Shown here: piece after piece, positions 1 to 11,481 of the stretch | Numbering within the stretch: position 1 is the first letter of the stretch | Layout: each line of letters opens with the position of its first letter | NCBI RefSeq assembly: GCF_029784135.1 | Contig: NC_073746.1 | Location: forward strand, 291,043,089 to 291,107,088 | Direction of reading: 5' to 3' | DNA length: 64,000 nucleotides | Source of the DNA: Toxorhynchites rutilus septentrionalis | Lineage: Eukaryota > Arthropoda > Insecta > Diptera > Culicidae | Program-made: the position numbers and the translations under genes | Notes under the pieces: model-generated | What the model was told of the DNA's origin: nothing | Seen by the model: only the letters and a program-made list of their open reading frames with translations | Databases searched by the model: none

Positions 1-619
1 TATCCCACGTTTTCTTAAACACGACATAGTGGAATTGTTTTTAAAAACATCGTGAAGCAAAACATGTGCGATGAGTGAATCTTTTCGTTTAAATTAATTT
101 GAGTTTGTACATTGGCCGCATTACTTTCGCTTTCAATTCAGTAGCTATTTGATCCGAGCTCCATATTTGGAGCAAAGGCTGAATGTGGCCAAATTCTCAC
201 ATCTTCCAGTAACCATTCAAGGTTCTTGAGGTACACGATTCGTCTTCTTGTTTATTATCAATTATGTCGGTTTTGTAGAAAAACGAGCGCTGCTTCGGGA
301 ACAAAGTTTCACTCCTTGAAGGAACATCCGGGATGAACAGAAATTTGAACACAATTTCAGTCAGCAGTGATTATGTATTGATTCTTGAACATCTTCATGA
401 TTTTGAAAAATAAATTTAATTTAAGTAATATCAAACTGCATAAGAACATTCCAAATCATTTACAAATGTTTTACGTTAGTGTTGGTACGATTTTTACAAG
501 TTCACATCGATAGTGCCGTTCGCTAATACGGTATGTGTTTTTGCACTGTAACGCTAATGAACTACGTTTTGCTTTCAATGGCGAATCGTGCCGGCAGATA
601 TTAATCTAGTTTATAATGT
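1..619. other. Non-coding, nothing recognised
   Basis: AT-rich sequence without a long open frame, repeat or RNA signal that I can recognise. Confidence 0.4.
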
Positions 620-791
620 CAGTGGTGAGGAGCTCAAACTGTGCGCTGAGAAATCTGCTTTCTCGGCATAATGCCATCCCCAGCACTGGGCTGGGAGAAA
701 TGTTTGACTTTCCCAGCGATTCACTTTGACTACGAAAAAAAATAAGTCGGCTCGAACCTGGCAGATTCGCTGAATGCATCGCTCACCACTG
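620..791. mobile_element. Short hAT-like MITE (inverted repeat)
   Basis: The ends form an imperfect inverted repeat, CAGTGGTGAG on the left and CTCACCACTG on the right, around about 150 bp with no coding potential. CAGTGGTG-type ends are usual for hAT non-autonomous elements. I see no convincing 8-bp target duplication, so the class is tentative. Confidence 0.4.
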
Positions 792-1138
792 TGCCATTTT
801 TGGTAGATATAAAGTGAACGAATGATTTGTATTCATGCACTGCGTGATCGCTGCCCATGATGTTACCGCTAGGGTAACATCCAATGCATATAGCTGCTGC
901 TCAGTATTCCATCAATACGAGAACAAAAAACATGGTTCGTTAAAAAATGATAAAAATGTCGGAAAAAATATCACTTCCAAAACATCCTCTCAATTGATAA
1001 ACGGAGCAATGGATTTGAACAGTCAGTATCAGGATTGAAGTGTATTAGTCTGCGCCAGGTTTATATGCCAAAAAAATTATGAAAGCCATTCGGAAAGTTG
1101 GAAAATTTGAAAGTCATTTTTTCGGCTAATTTTGCATA

Positions 1139-1289
1139 TCTATATAAATAAAAATAATTTGGTGTCCGTTCCTCACGGTTTAACTCAAGAACGGAGCAAC
1201 GGGTTTGAACAGTCAGTATCAGGATAAAATAAAATTGAATGTAATTGAAAAGCAATTGTGGGCGGGACGAAGTTTGTCGGGTCAGCTAA
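1139..1289 (+). mobile_element. Non-autonomous Helitron, 151 bp
   Basis: It starts with TCTATATAAATAAAAAT and ends GTCGGGTCAGCTAA, and it sits between A and T as Helitrons do (A|TC...CTAA|T). The last 30 bases match the terminus of the larger Helitron at 9283-10251 (GACGAAGTTTGTCGGGTCAG against GGCGAAGTTTGCCGGGTTAG), which supports the call. A partial copy of its interior (AACGGAGCAAYGGRTTTGAA) also occurs just upstream at about 1000-1037. There is no coding capacity. Confidence 0.65.
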
Positions 1290-3240
1290 TTAACAATAAT
1301 AATCAGAAAAAGCTACAAACTCTTAGATGTCATCTTGAATTCTGCCCAAGCATATGTTTCGTTAGTCAAAATATATCAAATTCGATAATCAAAAACCACG
1401 AACGGGCAGTTTTATCCAAGGTCTTTTTTGTTTGGCCATATATGCCTAGCTAGTATCATTTTTTAATTGATGAATAATAATAAAACATCCAACCATATTG
1501 AACCTAGTCTGCAGCCACGACCTTTATAAATTAATCTGTGACTTCTCCGAAGCCGAAGCTGAAGCAAATGTTACAAGCTTTCAGGTGATGGGTGCGTAAA
1601 CGATGACCATGTCCAAAAAGGGAGAGAGCAGACCAATGTATAACCTGTTGCCCGTAATCAACCAAAGCTACTCGATCCAATCCCACCATCACACATTTAA
1701 TTGTATTGAATTCTCGTTACCAAAAGGTCATTGCCAAAGTTGAAGCACATTTTCGGTTGATTTACAACACATGGGAAGTAATGGTGACAAGTGCTGACAA
1801 AGTAGTTACTTGTTGCTTGTGTGATATGAAGCCCTCACTAAGTATTCACTCCAACATTAGAATTCTTCTTCATCCTCAATGACACTGCATCATCTTCAAT
1901 CAGTTAAGTTTTCTATGCCAAAAACGCGCGAGAATACGCGTGTACCAGTGCAAGTTGATGGTGGAGCATACGGAAAACATACTCCAATGATAAAATCATG
2001 GGAGTACTGATTCAGAAGTTTTAAAACTGGTAGTTTCATATCAACGATGACGAGAAAATGGCCACAAAAACACTCTGTTTGGGAGATTTTTTTCATAGCT
2101 TTCAGATTCTTTCGGGTCGTCCGAGTTGTGTTAGATCATTATTGGGAGTGCTTTTCAAATGATGCAAACGTTTAACTAATATTTCCAATGACGTTCAATT
2201 AATGCTGTCGATTCAAGCGGCCAAACACGTTGTGGCTCACTTTCGAACTGATCCTCATCTATTCAAAAAGAGAACGTTACTTAGCTGTCTCCTATAAATT
2301 CATTCATCTTTCGCAAATGCGCACTTGTCCAGTCCTCCAACCTTTCCCTCGTGTACTTGGTGACCGTGACGATGCATCTCCACGATACGTCATCCTCAAT
2401 GGAAATTGACTTAATTAAAGCAAAATGACGGACTCGGACGGACGAAAGAAAAGGTCATTACATGAAAATGCAACCGGTTACAAGCACGACAAAGCGGTTC
2501 AAGGAAATCAACACTTGACGGTACCGATGTGTCATCTCAGAAGGATTGATTACAGGTCACGATTTTCTCCAAAAATAAAAATAAATCAAGTTGAGGCTCC
2601 AATCAATCATCCGCAGGTATAATTTATATAACGACAGTTCGAAAACATCCCCTCAGATGTATTTTGTATGTGTATTACTATCCCCATTAAATAGTTATAT
2701 GCGCGTACTATTTAGTCATGTGATTTCGCTATAAATTCAAACGCAACACTTGAACAATCAATGACTTTGCAGTGGAATAGAATCTCCTAAAACAATGTTA
2801 TTGAATGAAAAATATCAACATATATACTTCAATCAAGCCAGCATCACGTTGAAGTAGTAAAATAACAACGAACCAACGGAAAACCATAAACGATACGCAT
2901 GCCTGGAATACGAGAGAAATATGAAACCAGCGGCCTATGCACGAGTTGTGTATGCTTCTTGCCTTACACGCGCATACATAAACGTTGGGAACCAACCAAT
3001 ATGTGGGTTTGGCAAGGCTTCTTCGCCAATGAAACCGCCAGTCGTCCCCGACGATTAGGTATAAGATATGATCATACAAACGAATGATTTCGTAAGCAGC
3101 GTGCACCGGTCTGAATAGTTTGATCAATCATATTAGAAAGGCTCGTCCGCAGATTTTCGATGTGTTCACTGGCACGGAGAAAACGAAGATTGATTTCTGC
3201 GAACAGCGGATACATTTGAATAGGGTCTAGGATTCCAATT
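1290..3240. other. Non-coding, nothing recognised
   Basis: Several short open frames occur (for example on the minus strand at 1896-2096 and 2798-3127), but none resembles a known domain or has supporting splice sites. I see no repeat shared with the rest of the window. Confidence 0.35.
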
Positions 3241-3277
3241 TACTTTCTTTGTTCCCTAGATCCAAAGCTGACGAATT

Positions 3278-3900
3278 TCATGTCAACTCGTCTAAGGGGC
3301 AGCAGTGGAACATGTGGAACACCACATTGAACATTGAACATTCTATAAAGAATAAGAACATCCTATCTTTCTGGCAATTTACGGATTCTGTCGCGAAAGA
3401 AGCGTTCATTTTTTGAAGCCCAGAATGAGCAATATGCGGTCGAGCGTTGTCATGAAAGAATATAATCGATTCGTGTCTGAACTGGACTTTTCCGGCAATA
3501 GCTCGCTTTGAACGGATCAATTGTTGCTTGTAGAAGTCTCCATTGATCGTTTGACCAGGTTTTGGTAGCTTATAGTGGATTACACTTTTTTGACCCCACC
3601 AAATAGAAAGCATTAATTTGACACCATGGATTTTCGCCTTCGGCGTTGATGTTCCTGATTGGCCGGGCTTTACATACGATCTTTTGCGTTTTTGATTGGC
3701 GTAATGAGTCCATTTTTCGTCCCCGGCTCGTCTCTCGCTTTCAGTGCCTATGGAACATAATTTCCTTGCTTTTAGGTGTATCTTGCGACTTCCAGTCGTT
3801 TAGAAATAGCTTGTCAAGTTACTCCCAGTGATTATGCAAGCTCTGTTTGGGTTCGACACGAATCTTGATCGAGTAATGTCTTTAATTTTTCGTCTTTTCG
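3278..3900 (-). pseudogene. Decayed mariner-family transposase
   Basis: Reading the minus strand, broken frames give an N-terminal helix-turn-helix region (TLLDQDSCRTQTELA, then QAISKRLEV) around 3880-3770. This is followed by the mariner block KWTHYANQKRKRSYVKPGQ, then MLSIWWGQKSVIHYKL and FFHDNARPHIAH. HDNARPH holds the second catalytic aspartate of DD34D mariner transposases, which cut and paste their own element at TA dinucleotides. After about 3430 the similarity is lost, and the YSPDLAPSDY block carrying the third aspartate is not recognisable. Stop codons and frameshifts interrupt the N-terminal part. I could not find the terminal inverted repeats, so the element limits are unknown. 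This is an old, inactive copy. Confidence 0.75.
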
Positions 3901-4720
3901 GCGCCACATTATGTAGAAAAAAATCAAGCTGGGCCATCTTCGCCAGCTAACGAGGACAATAGATGTTCTGCTGGAACGTTATTTGTGATGTAATTTCGCA
4001 TACCAGTCGCATAGCTGTCCCGATGTTTCATTTTTGTCGCTGCACCAGTGTATGGTACTATGTGTGTTCTCTGTTGCCCGCTTGTTTGGTGCTGGTTAAA
4101 TAGTGATAAACGCAAGATGTCTAGAGGTGCGCTACAACTGACGCAACAGTACAACAACGGGAAGCATGATACTTGATGCTTGCAAATATTGTCATTTTTG
4201 TTTTTTTTTCATGAGTTGCAAAGATATATTGAAGGGTTAAGGAATGTGGAATAACGGTGCTGGTGTGTCCATGTGGCCATGTGTGTCAAATTCAAAAAAA
4301 GATCACCGGGATAGCGTTCGTGATAAATACTCTGTACAATGCGTGCATTGACATAAAGAAACAAATTGCGACATATGACCAGATTGTGTATTGTTCTCGC
4401 AAAAAAAACATGAATGAATCATCAATCATCTCTCCCCAACTGCTTCCACAAAACCACGCAAGCCATTTACTCTCTACAGGATCACCGAAATATTCCAATT
4501 ATATCTGAAATGATGAACAAGCAACGTAAATAAAACGATTGCGTAGTTCTACCTGAATAATGCAGTCGTGTCTTGGATACAGCACCCTCTAATTTCGCTG
4601 GAATTATTACTCATGAAAATAGAAATCCCGGGAAATGTGTAGTTTGGTGCTGTTTGTGGTCCGGAGAAATCATTGGCCCGTACTTCCTTGAAGATGAAGA
4701 TTAGAACAACTTTTCTATCA
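3901..4720. other. Non-coding, nothing firm recognised
   Basis: Short open frames on both strands without recognisable domains. The stretch may include the upstream part of the mariner relic. Confidence 0.3.
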
Positions 4721-4721
4721 A

Positions 4722-5400
4722 TGCACAATGGTCCAGGAGATGCATTTAAGTGGAAATTACCATTTAGAGCTCGACAAAAACTGTCTTCGACAAAGTTGTT
4801 ACATATGATAGAGCGCTCATTTTTATGTTATCAAAAATAGGGTGACCAAAATTGTGAATGGAATAAAAAATATAACTTTCTTATCTTTAGAGATAGAGGT
4901 TCTGATAGATATTTTGCGACGCAGAACATGTCAATATCTTAATCCTGCTCAAAGTTGTTGATGGGTTTTCATCCAAAAACTCATGATTTCAATTTTAATT
5001 TACTCAAACACAAAAAATAACATAGTTTTCAAAATCACATATTACATAGAGTGAAATCTGTTCTTTCAAATTCCGTCAACAAACATTTTTTATGTTTGCC
5101 CCAGAAAGAATGACAAACAAATGAATAGAGCGTGTTTTTGGGAAGAAATATCAATAACATTGAGTAAAGTTGAGATATTGACAAGTTCTGCATAGAAAAA
5201 TGTTTGTATCAGTAAGATCTAAAAGTCTTCCGAAGACAGTTTGCATGTAAAATTTGGAATATAAATGTTAGAGCAAAAAAAATCATGGTGACCCTAACGT
5301 AACTTAGAAAAAAGGCGCTATATCGGTTATTTCAAGAGATAGAGAAAAACTTTGTTCTGCTAAGATGTCTCAAATAATTGCCAATTCACTGCTGGACTAT
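4722..5400 (+). repeat. Interspersed repeat family X, copy 1
   Basis: This segment aligns along most of its length with 33724-34804. Shared landmarks are GCACAATGGTCCAGGAGATG at the left, GTTGAGATATTGACAAGTTC in the middle, and GCGCTATATCGGTTATTTC at the right. It contains no open frame of note. The other copy has inverted ends (around ACTGTCTTCGACAAA), so the family is probably a non-autonomous DNA transposon. Confidence 0.6.
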
Positions 5401-5598
5401 TTTTATGGGGGTAACTTTGTTAAATCCCAACAATAAATTAATTCATTTATTTTTAAACATTTTCCTGTGTTTTTCTTTAAATTAAAAATCAAACGCTAAA
5501 AAAATCACCTTTTGTAAACAAATTTGTAAATTTGTTTTTTGATTAGAGAACGAAAACAAAGACTGGATAACAAAATTTGATTGGAGAAGTGTCACTTA

Positions 5599-6296
5599 AA
5601 GGGGTATTCTAGTGTAGAGACACGAATTTCGGACGTTTTTTCGAGTTACAAAAATTAAACAAAGAATATTTGACTATCCGTTATATCATTATTTGTTCGT
5701 CTATCTTTTAACAATAAAACAAAAATTAAACGTAGGAAAAATATTCATAACTAGAATAGTTAGTAGCTGATGAAGTGAGAGGGTTGAAAAAAAATTTGTA
5801 CCATGGCGTACACGATTCCACCCCTCCTGGTTATCTGAAACAAAAAAAAAACCAATAGATTCTGAATCAGTAAAGATGCCGCTATCGCATGAACCTCAGA
5901 TAAGTCAAAAACAACTGTTTTGACAAATTGGTGGCAGTTTAAAAAACAAAATGCAGTCCAAAACGTTTTTCTTACGTTTCACGATCGCTTAAAAATAGTA
6001 ATTTTTTAAAAAAATATCGTTTTTTATAGGTTCATGCGATAGAGGGATGCCTGCAGATTGTATCCATATAAATTCGACATGAATAGGTTCAGTAGAACTT
6101 GAGATATCGTGTATGCCAGTTTGAAAAAAACTAGTTTCGAGAAAAACGCGTTTCAAGTTCATTGTTATGGCCGTAGCAGGTTAGATACCGCATCTCTAAA
6201 ATGGCTCTAACTCGGTAAATAATAGAATTATCAAAAAGTCCTTTCTAGGGTATATTCTTGAAACTACAGAAATAAGCAGGTGACTAGAATACTGCC
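5599..6296. mobile_element. MITE with AAGG..GTATTCTAGT ends
   Basis: The left end AAGGGGTATTCTAGT and the right end ACTAGAATACTGCC are inverted copies with an indel. Both ends adjoin TTA, suggesting a 3-bp TTA target duplication as in PIF/Harbinger-type MITEs. The interior is AT-rich and has no coding potential. Confidence 0.5.
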
Positions 6297-7091
6297 TTAA
6301 GACACCCGTCACCCGCTCACGCTTCGTCACTATTTCAACTTAAACTCATCATTATAATACAAAATCTTTATCAGACACAGTTTTCCTTTAATTATTTTCA
6401 CAATTTGCGAAAAAATGTTTTGCTTTATCATATAAAGGATCATCCATCAGCGAGTTCACAGATTTGTGTCTTCGTGTGAACGAACTTTAAACCCTTTAAA
6501 CATTTTTATGATCCATCAATATCCAAACGTTAGTCAAATTCAACATGTTCATCATGGTGAAGTACTCGAACGCCTTGCCGTTCATGAAATTTTACGTGAT
6601 TGGATTTCTTTTTATGAGTCTATATCAAGTCGCTGGTCAATGTCAACAAGCCAGCGACTTTAGAAGACCAACATTCCGATCGAAATGCGTGGCCGAGTAG
6701 TGGAAAATAGGGTCCAACGGGGACGCTGTAAACGTGACCGTTGTGGTCATATGACCGAAATCGAATTTTATTCTTAGAATGTAAGAGTTGAACAACAACC
6801 AGAATCAATTTGAACTCAACATCTTAAAAAACCTGTGTTTGATCTAAGGGGGGGACCCCGGTCTGGAGGGTCGTCAAAATCAAATTTTATTTTTTGCATT
6901 TTTGGGAAGCTTATACCCTCAGAAATGTTGTTCTGTTGTTTTTAAAAACTCCTATATAACGCTTCAGGTATTGTCCTAAAGTTTTAAAATATGCATTGGA
7001 AATCGTTCTGCGACACGTTGCTACATAACCGATACCACCAGCAAAGTACCGATTTTCAGCCAGCATCTACGCATCCTGATGTCAATAGCGT
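6297..7091. other. Non-coding, nothing recognised
   Basis: No domain, repeat partner or RNA gene was recognised. A C/G-rich spot at 6846-6870 (GGGGGGACCCCGGTC) is a small local palindrome. Confidence 0.35.
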
Positions 7092-7441
7092 AATGCCTGT
7101 AAATGTAAATGTAAATGTTAAAATGTAGCTTATACCTCAAAGAGTGTCAGGGCTTTCATTATTCAATTATTTATAACATTAAGGTGTAGTAAATTTACAT
7201 TTCAAAATGAAGTGTTTGGAATTTGAGACTGTGCGGAATATGAGACAAAACGGTATCTTGAAATCCTGGTCACACGGTGATTCCGAGTACTGGTAATTCA
7301 GCTAAAACATTCAGCGATTTTGTAATTCACGAACAGTATTGATTGTAGCTGCAAGAAGTTCGGTTTTCCCCTATTGAATGACAGTTGACTAAGTTGATGT
7401 TCCGTCAAAAGTCGAAAAGTCGTAATCTACAAAACATAATT
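7092..7441 (+). repeat. 350-bp direct repeat, copy 1
   Basis: Base-by-base comparison with 11132-11481 shows one difference that I can find (A at 7373, G at 11413). The two copies are 4,040 bp apart in direct orientation. The sequence includes a GTGTTTGGAATTTGAGAC motif, the inverse of the GTCTCAAATTCCGAACAC motifs at 7785-8035, so it is itself derived from a transposon family. Confidence 0.9.
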
Positions 7442-8051
7442 ATGAAATAGCGTAATATACGTTATTCGTGTACTCAAAAAATGGAAAATACATCTTCAAA
7501 TATACCAAATATAATCAGAATACCCGAACACTTCACTTTATTCCTAACATCCTAAAAAAAATCACAAAACTTAATTATTTTTTTACCTTCCAGACAAGGG
7601 ATCCCCCCTTGGAAAAAGAGTTGACAAGTCCTTAATGAAAGATCCGTTAGAATACACATTCGATACGGAAAAGTTAATTTTTATTCATTTTTATTCTTCC
7701 TGATCATTTTTTTTTTCATTTTCGCCGTCCAAATTTGAAGACGAATCCATCAATGCCTTCAACCCGAATACCGTTTTGTCTCAAATTCCGTACACTTAAG
7801 CTTTGATGGCCATTAAACAGCGTCTCATTGCTCAAAATGGTACTTTTTCGCGAAATTGATTTGATTTTTGGATACAATAGAGCCTTCCTTTTTCATTTGA
7901 CTTCAAAAATATTGATTTACAAATATATTTTCATGGTGAAAAACTAAAAATTACATTAATCACATTTGTCTCAAATTCCGAACACCATTTATGTCATTGA
8001 ATCATATTCCGAAAACTTTTGTCTCAAATTGCGAACAGCAAAAATGCATTT
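7442..8051. repeat. MITE-derived sequence with TCTCAAATTCCGAACAC motifs
   Basis: The motif GTCTCAAATTCCG(A/T)ACAC recurs near 7785, 7970 and 8020 and faces the inverse GTGTTTGGAATTTGAGAC at about 7227. This is the arrangement expected for terminal and subterminal repeats of a small DNA transposon with internal deletions. Boundaries are not clear. Confidence 0.4.
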
Positions 8052-8982
8052 GTTTAAAAAATTCATAACTTTTGAATTACTGGACCGATTTAGATGATTG
8101 ATTGATCAAATTAAAGCAAATAAGCTAGTCTTTTGTGGAGAAATATTTTACTCGCAATAAAATAGGATTTGGTTTTCGTAATTATCGATTGTGTTCGTTT
8201 TTTCTAGTTTACATGGTTTCTGGACCAAGGGCGCTATATATTTTTATATTTTTTCTTGTAAGCTGGGGATTTTTTAACATAACATATCCAAAAATCAGAG
8301 GTGTGTTTTTTATTGTTTTTGAGCTATTATTTTTCAAAGTTAACATAATTTAGTCTTCGTTCGATATTCCTATGCGACTAGACGAGTTCTATGCGAATAG
8401 GATTCCATTTTTTTGCAAATTTAATATTTTTTCGAAGAAAACTTGCTCATTGACTTAAATTTGATATGTCGATTATCCAAATCTGTTAGGAAGTTCAAAA
8501 GTTATGAACTTTTGAAAAACGTAATTTTTGGGAAAAAAGAAACATGATTTTTAGACCATCGATTAACTTTGAAAATTTATAATTCAGAAACAAACAAAAA
8601 ACACATTTCTGATTTTTGGATATGTTATGTTTCAGTTATGTTATGTTTACCTCAGCTTTAAAGAAAAAATAGAAAAAGAATATAGCGCCCTTCAAATTGC
8701 TGATGTAGTATTTTCTCAAAAAAGACCAACTAGCTGGTTTAATTTGATATGTCGATCATCTGAATCGGTCCAGTAATTCAAAAGTTATGGTTTTTTGAAA
8801 AAAAGTCATTTTTGGAAAAAAAAAATGAGAAAAAAATTAATTTTTGGACCACCCTAAAATGGAAATGGTCACCCTAACAAAAAATAAGAAAATACGGGTC
8901 TGAAATTTTGCGATGAAGAACAAAACTACCACTTTTCACGGAAATCGTAGAACCACTATATCGAGTTGGCATGGAATGGCTG
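8052..8982. mobile_element. Long-inverted-repeat element family B, truncated copy
   Basis: It matches the element at 36936-38052. Shared features are repeated AAAAATTCATAACTTTTGAA segments, GGGCGCTATAT blocks facing each other, and the right terminus TGGCATGGAATGGCTG followed by TA. The left terminus is missing, so this is a 5'-truncated copy. There is no open reading frame of interest. Confidence 0.65.
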
Positions 8983-9282
8983 TATAATCGAATCAGTATA
9001 TAATCGGGTTCGACGTGTTGCTATAAACCTGGCTAAGAAAATCAATGTTACTCTCGTTGGTTTGCACCTGCGACCTGCGTTTTGCAAGGAAAGAGCTTGC
9101 AAACATTTGTTAAAACATGGCTCCAGAATTGGATTGTCCTTGTACCCCAATTTGTGAATTATCGCAAACATTTTCTTTCGGAATTAGATTCATGCGTCGA
9201 AACTTGATTCAAATTACGAACACTACTTTAACGCTAATTTTAATAAAGATTTCTGCATATTTTTTTTACAATTTATAGTAGA

Positions 9283-10251
9283 CTAGCTAACCCGGCAAAC
9301 TTCGCCCCGCCCATTTACTTGATTAATTCTCGAGTAATGCAGAAATTTGTGTTTTATTTGTATGGCAGCCACCCCTAAGAGAGGGGGGAGGGGTATCTAA
9401 CCACCATAGAAACATTTATTGCACCCTAAAGTTTCCATATGCCTAATTTGGTTTAATTTGCTTGATTAATTCTCGGGTAATGCAAAAATTTGTGTTTCAT
9501 TTGTACGGCAGCCCCCTCTAAGAGAGGGGGAAGGAGTATCTTAACACCATAGAAACATTTATTGCATCCTAAAACCTCCACATGCCAAATTTGGTTTCAT
9601 TTGCTTGATTAATTCTCGAGTAATACAGAAATTTGTGTTTCATTTGTATGGCAGCCCCCCCTTTGAGTGGGGGAAGGACTGTCTAACCATCATAGAAACA
9701 TTTATTGCACCCTAAAACTTTCACATGCCAACTTTGGTTTCGTTTGATTGATTAATTTCCGAGTAATGCAAAAAATTGTGTTTCATTTGTATGGCAGCCC
9801 CCTCTAAGAGAGGGGGAAGGAGTATCTTATCACCATAGAAACATTTATTGCATCCTAAAACCTCCACATGCCAAATTTGGTCTCATTTGCTTGATTAATT
9901 CTCGAGTAATACAGAAATTTGTGTTTCATTTGTATGGCAGCCCTTCCTTTGAGTGGGGGAAGGACTGTCTAACCATCATAGAAACATTTATTGCACCCTA
10001 AAACTTTCACATGCCAACTTTGGTTTCGTTTGCTTGGTTAATTTCCGAGTAATGCAGAAATTTGTGTTTCATTTGTATGGCAGCCCCCCCCCCTTAGAGA
10101 GGGGGAGGGGTCTCAAAATATCACAAAAACTTTCCCCGGCCCCAGAAACCCCTACATACCAATTTTCATGTCGATCGGTTCAGTAGTTTCCGAGTCTATA
10201 AGAATCAGACAGACAGACAGACATCACTCCATTTTTATATATATAGATAGA
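9283..10251 (-). mobile_element. Non-autonomous Helitron with internal tandem array
   Basis: On the minus strand it begins TCTATCTATATATATAAAAA and ends GCCGGGTTAGCTAG, flanked by A on the left and T on the right, as expected for Helitron rolling-circle insertion. The interior is a tandem array of a unit of about 143 bp; the starts of the TTGATTAATTCTCGAGTAAT phrase fall near 9320, 9460, 9603, 9747, 9890 and 10033. Units 2-3 and 4-5 are more alike as pairs than as neighbours, giving a 286-bp higher-order dimer. Runs of GGGGG and CCCCC (GCCCCCTCTAAGAGAGGGGG) give each unit a small hairpin. There is no Rep/helicase gene. Confidence 0.75.
9320..10175 (-). repeat. 143-bp tandem repeat inside Helitron
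   Basis: About six units. Each holds AGAAATTTGTGTTTCATTTG, a C-run/G-run hairpin, and CATAGAAACATTTATTGCA. Alternate units share specific variants (CTTTGAGTGGGGGAAGGACT against CTCTAAGAGAGGGGG), showing that the array grew by duplicating dimers. Confidence 0.85.
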
Positions 10252-10309
10252 TTCGTAACGAAATTCTTACCGAACGAACATATAAACAGCAATTAAAATA
10301 GTTTTAACT

Positions 10310-11481
10310 ACAAACATTGAAAAATTCACGATGCTTGTTTTCTACGGAATTTGCTAATGCAAACATTTTATCACTGGTTTTCGATAGTCACTTTTTTGTA
10401 AATGTTTAGTATTATAAATTGTAGGCAGTATCGATACCTGTAAATGAATTTTAAAATGAAACCTATAAATAGAATGTTAGGGTTTTCATTATGCAGTTAT
10501 TTATAACATCAAAGTTCAGTAAATTCCCATTTAAAAATAATGTGTTCGGGATTTGAATCAATCCTGAACTCTACTTCAATACTGATTTTGAAAAATATTT
10601 CTGCGCAAAATATAATTTTGTTCATCCATTTATAATGGTCCCTCACCTTTTGTAGCCCTTAACATGAAAACAGCAAACAAAATAGTTTCAAAAAACTACA
10701 AAAACTGAAAAATTAACGATGCTCATCTTTTTTTTTTTGTTATTGGTTTTGACTTACACTTTCTTGCAAATGCTTAATATTATGAATTATAGGCTGTATC
10801 GATACCTGTAAATGATGTGAAAATGTAGCCTATAACCCAAAAAATGTCAAGGATCTCATTATTAAACTATTTATAACATTAAAGTTCAGTAAATTTTCAT
10901 TTTAAATTAAGTGTTTGGAATAAAATATCATTTTTGTTCATCCATTTATTGCAGACACCTATTCTAGCACTTAACATGAAAAAAAGCAAATAAAACAATT
11001 TAAATAACTACAAAAACTGAAAAATTAACGATGCTTGTTTTTTACGCAATTTGCTAACGCAAGCATTTTACCTTTGGTTTTGACTGTCACTTTTTTGCAA
11101 ATGTTCAATATTTCAAATTATAAGTTATATCAATGCCTGTAAATGTAAATGTAAATGTTAAAATGTAGCTTATACCTCAAAGAGTGTCAGGGCTTTCATT
11201 ATTCAATTATTTATAACATTAAGGTGTAGTAAATTTACATTTCAAAATGAAGTGTTTGGAATTTGAGACTGTGCGGAATATGAGACAAAACGGTATCTTG
11301 AAATCCTGGTCACACGGTGATTCCGAGTACTGGTAATTCAGCTAAAACATTCAGCGATTTTGTAATTCACGAACAGTATTGATTGTAGCTGCAAGAAGTT
11401 CGGTTTTCCCCTGTTGAATGACAGTTGACTAAGTTGATGTTCCGTCAAAAGTCGAAAAGTCGTAATCTACAAAACATAATT
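10310..11481 (+). repeat. Degenerate tandem array, period 310-390 bp
   Basis: Three diverged units each contain AACGATGCT near the start, TTTTTTGCAAATGTT or close, CGATACCTGTAAATG, TTATTTATAACAT and GTGTTTGGAAT near the end. They begin near 10330, 10715 and 11027. The last unit carries the 350-bp block (11132-11481) that is copied almost exactly at 7092-7441. Confidence 0.7.
11132..11481 (+). repeat. 350-bp direct repeat, copy 2
   Basis: Nearly identical to 7092-7441. It belongs to the tandem array here, so this copy is likely the source. The upstream copy starts and stops without any array sequence around it. Confidence 0.9.

Noticed and set aside
9320..10175. CRISPR-like array
   Set aside because: Units are 143 bp without unique spacers, inside a Helitron, in an animal genome.
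7092..11481. LTR retrotransposon with 350-bp LTRs
   Set aside because: No TG...CA ends, primer-binding site, polypurine tract or gag/pol lies between the repeats. The second copy belongs to a local tandem array.
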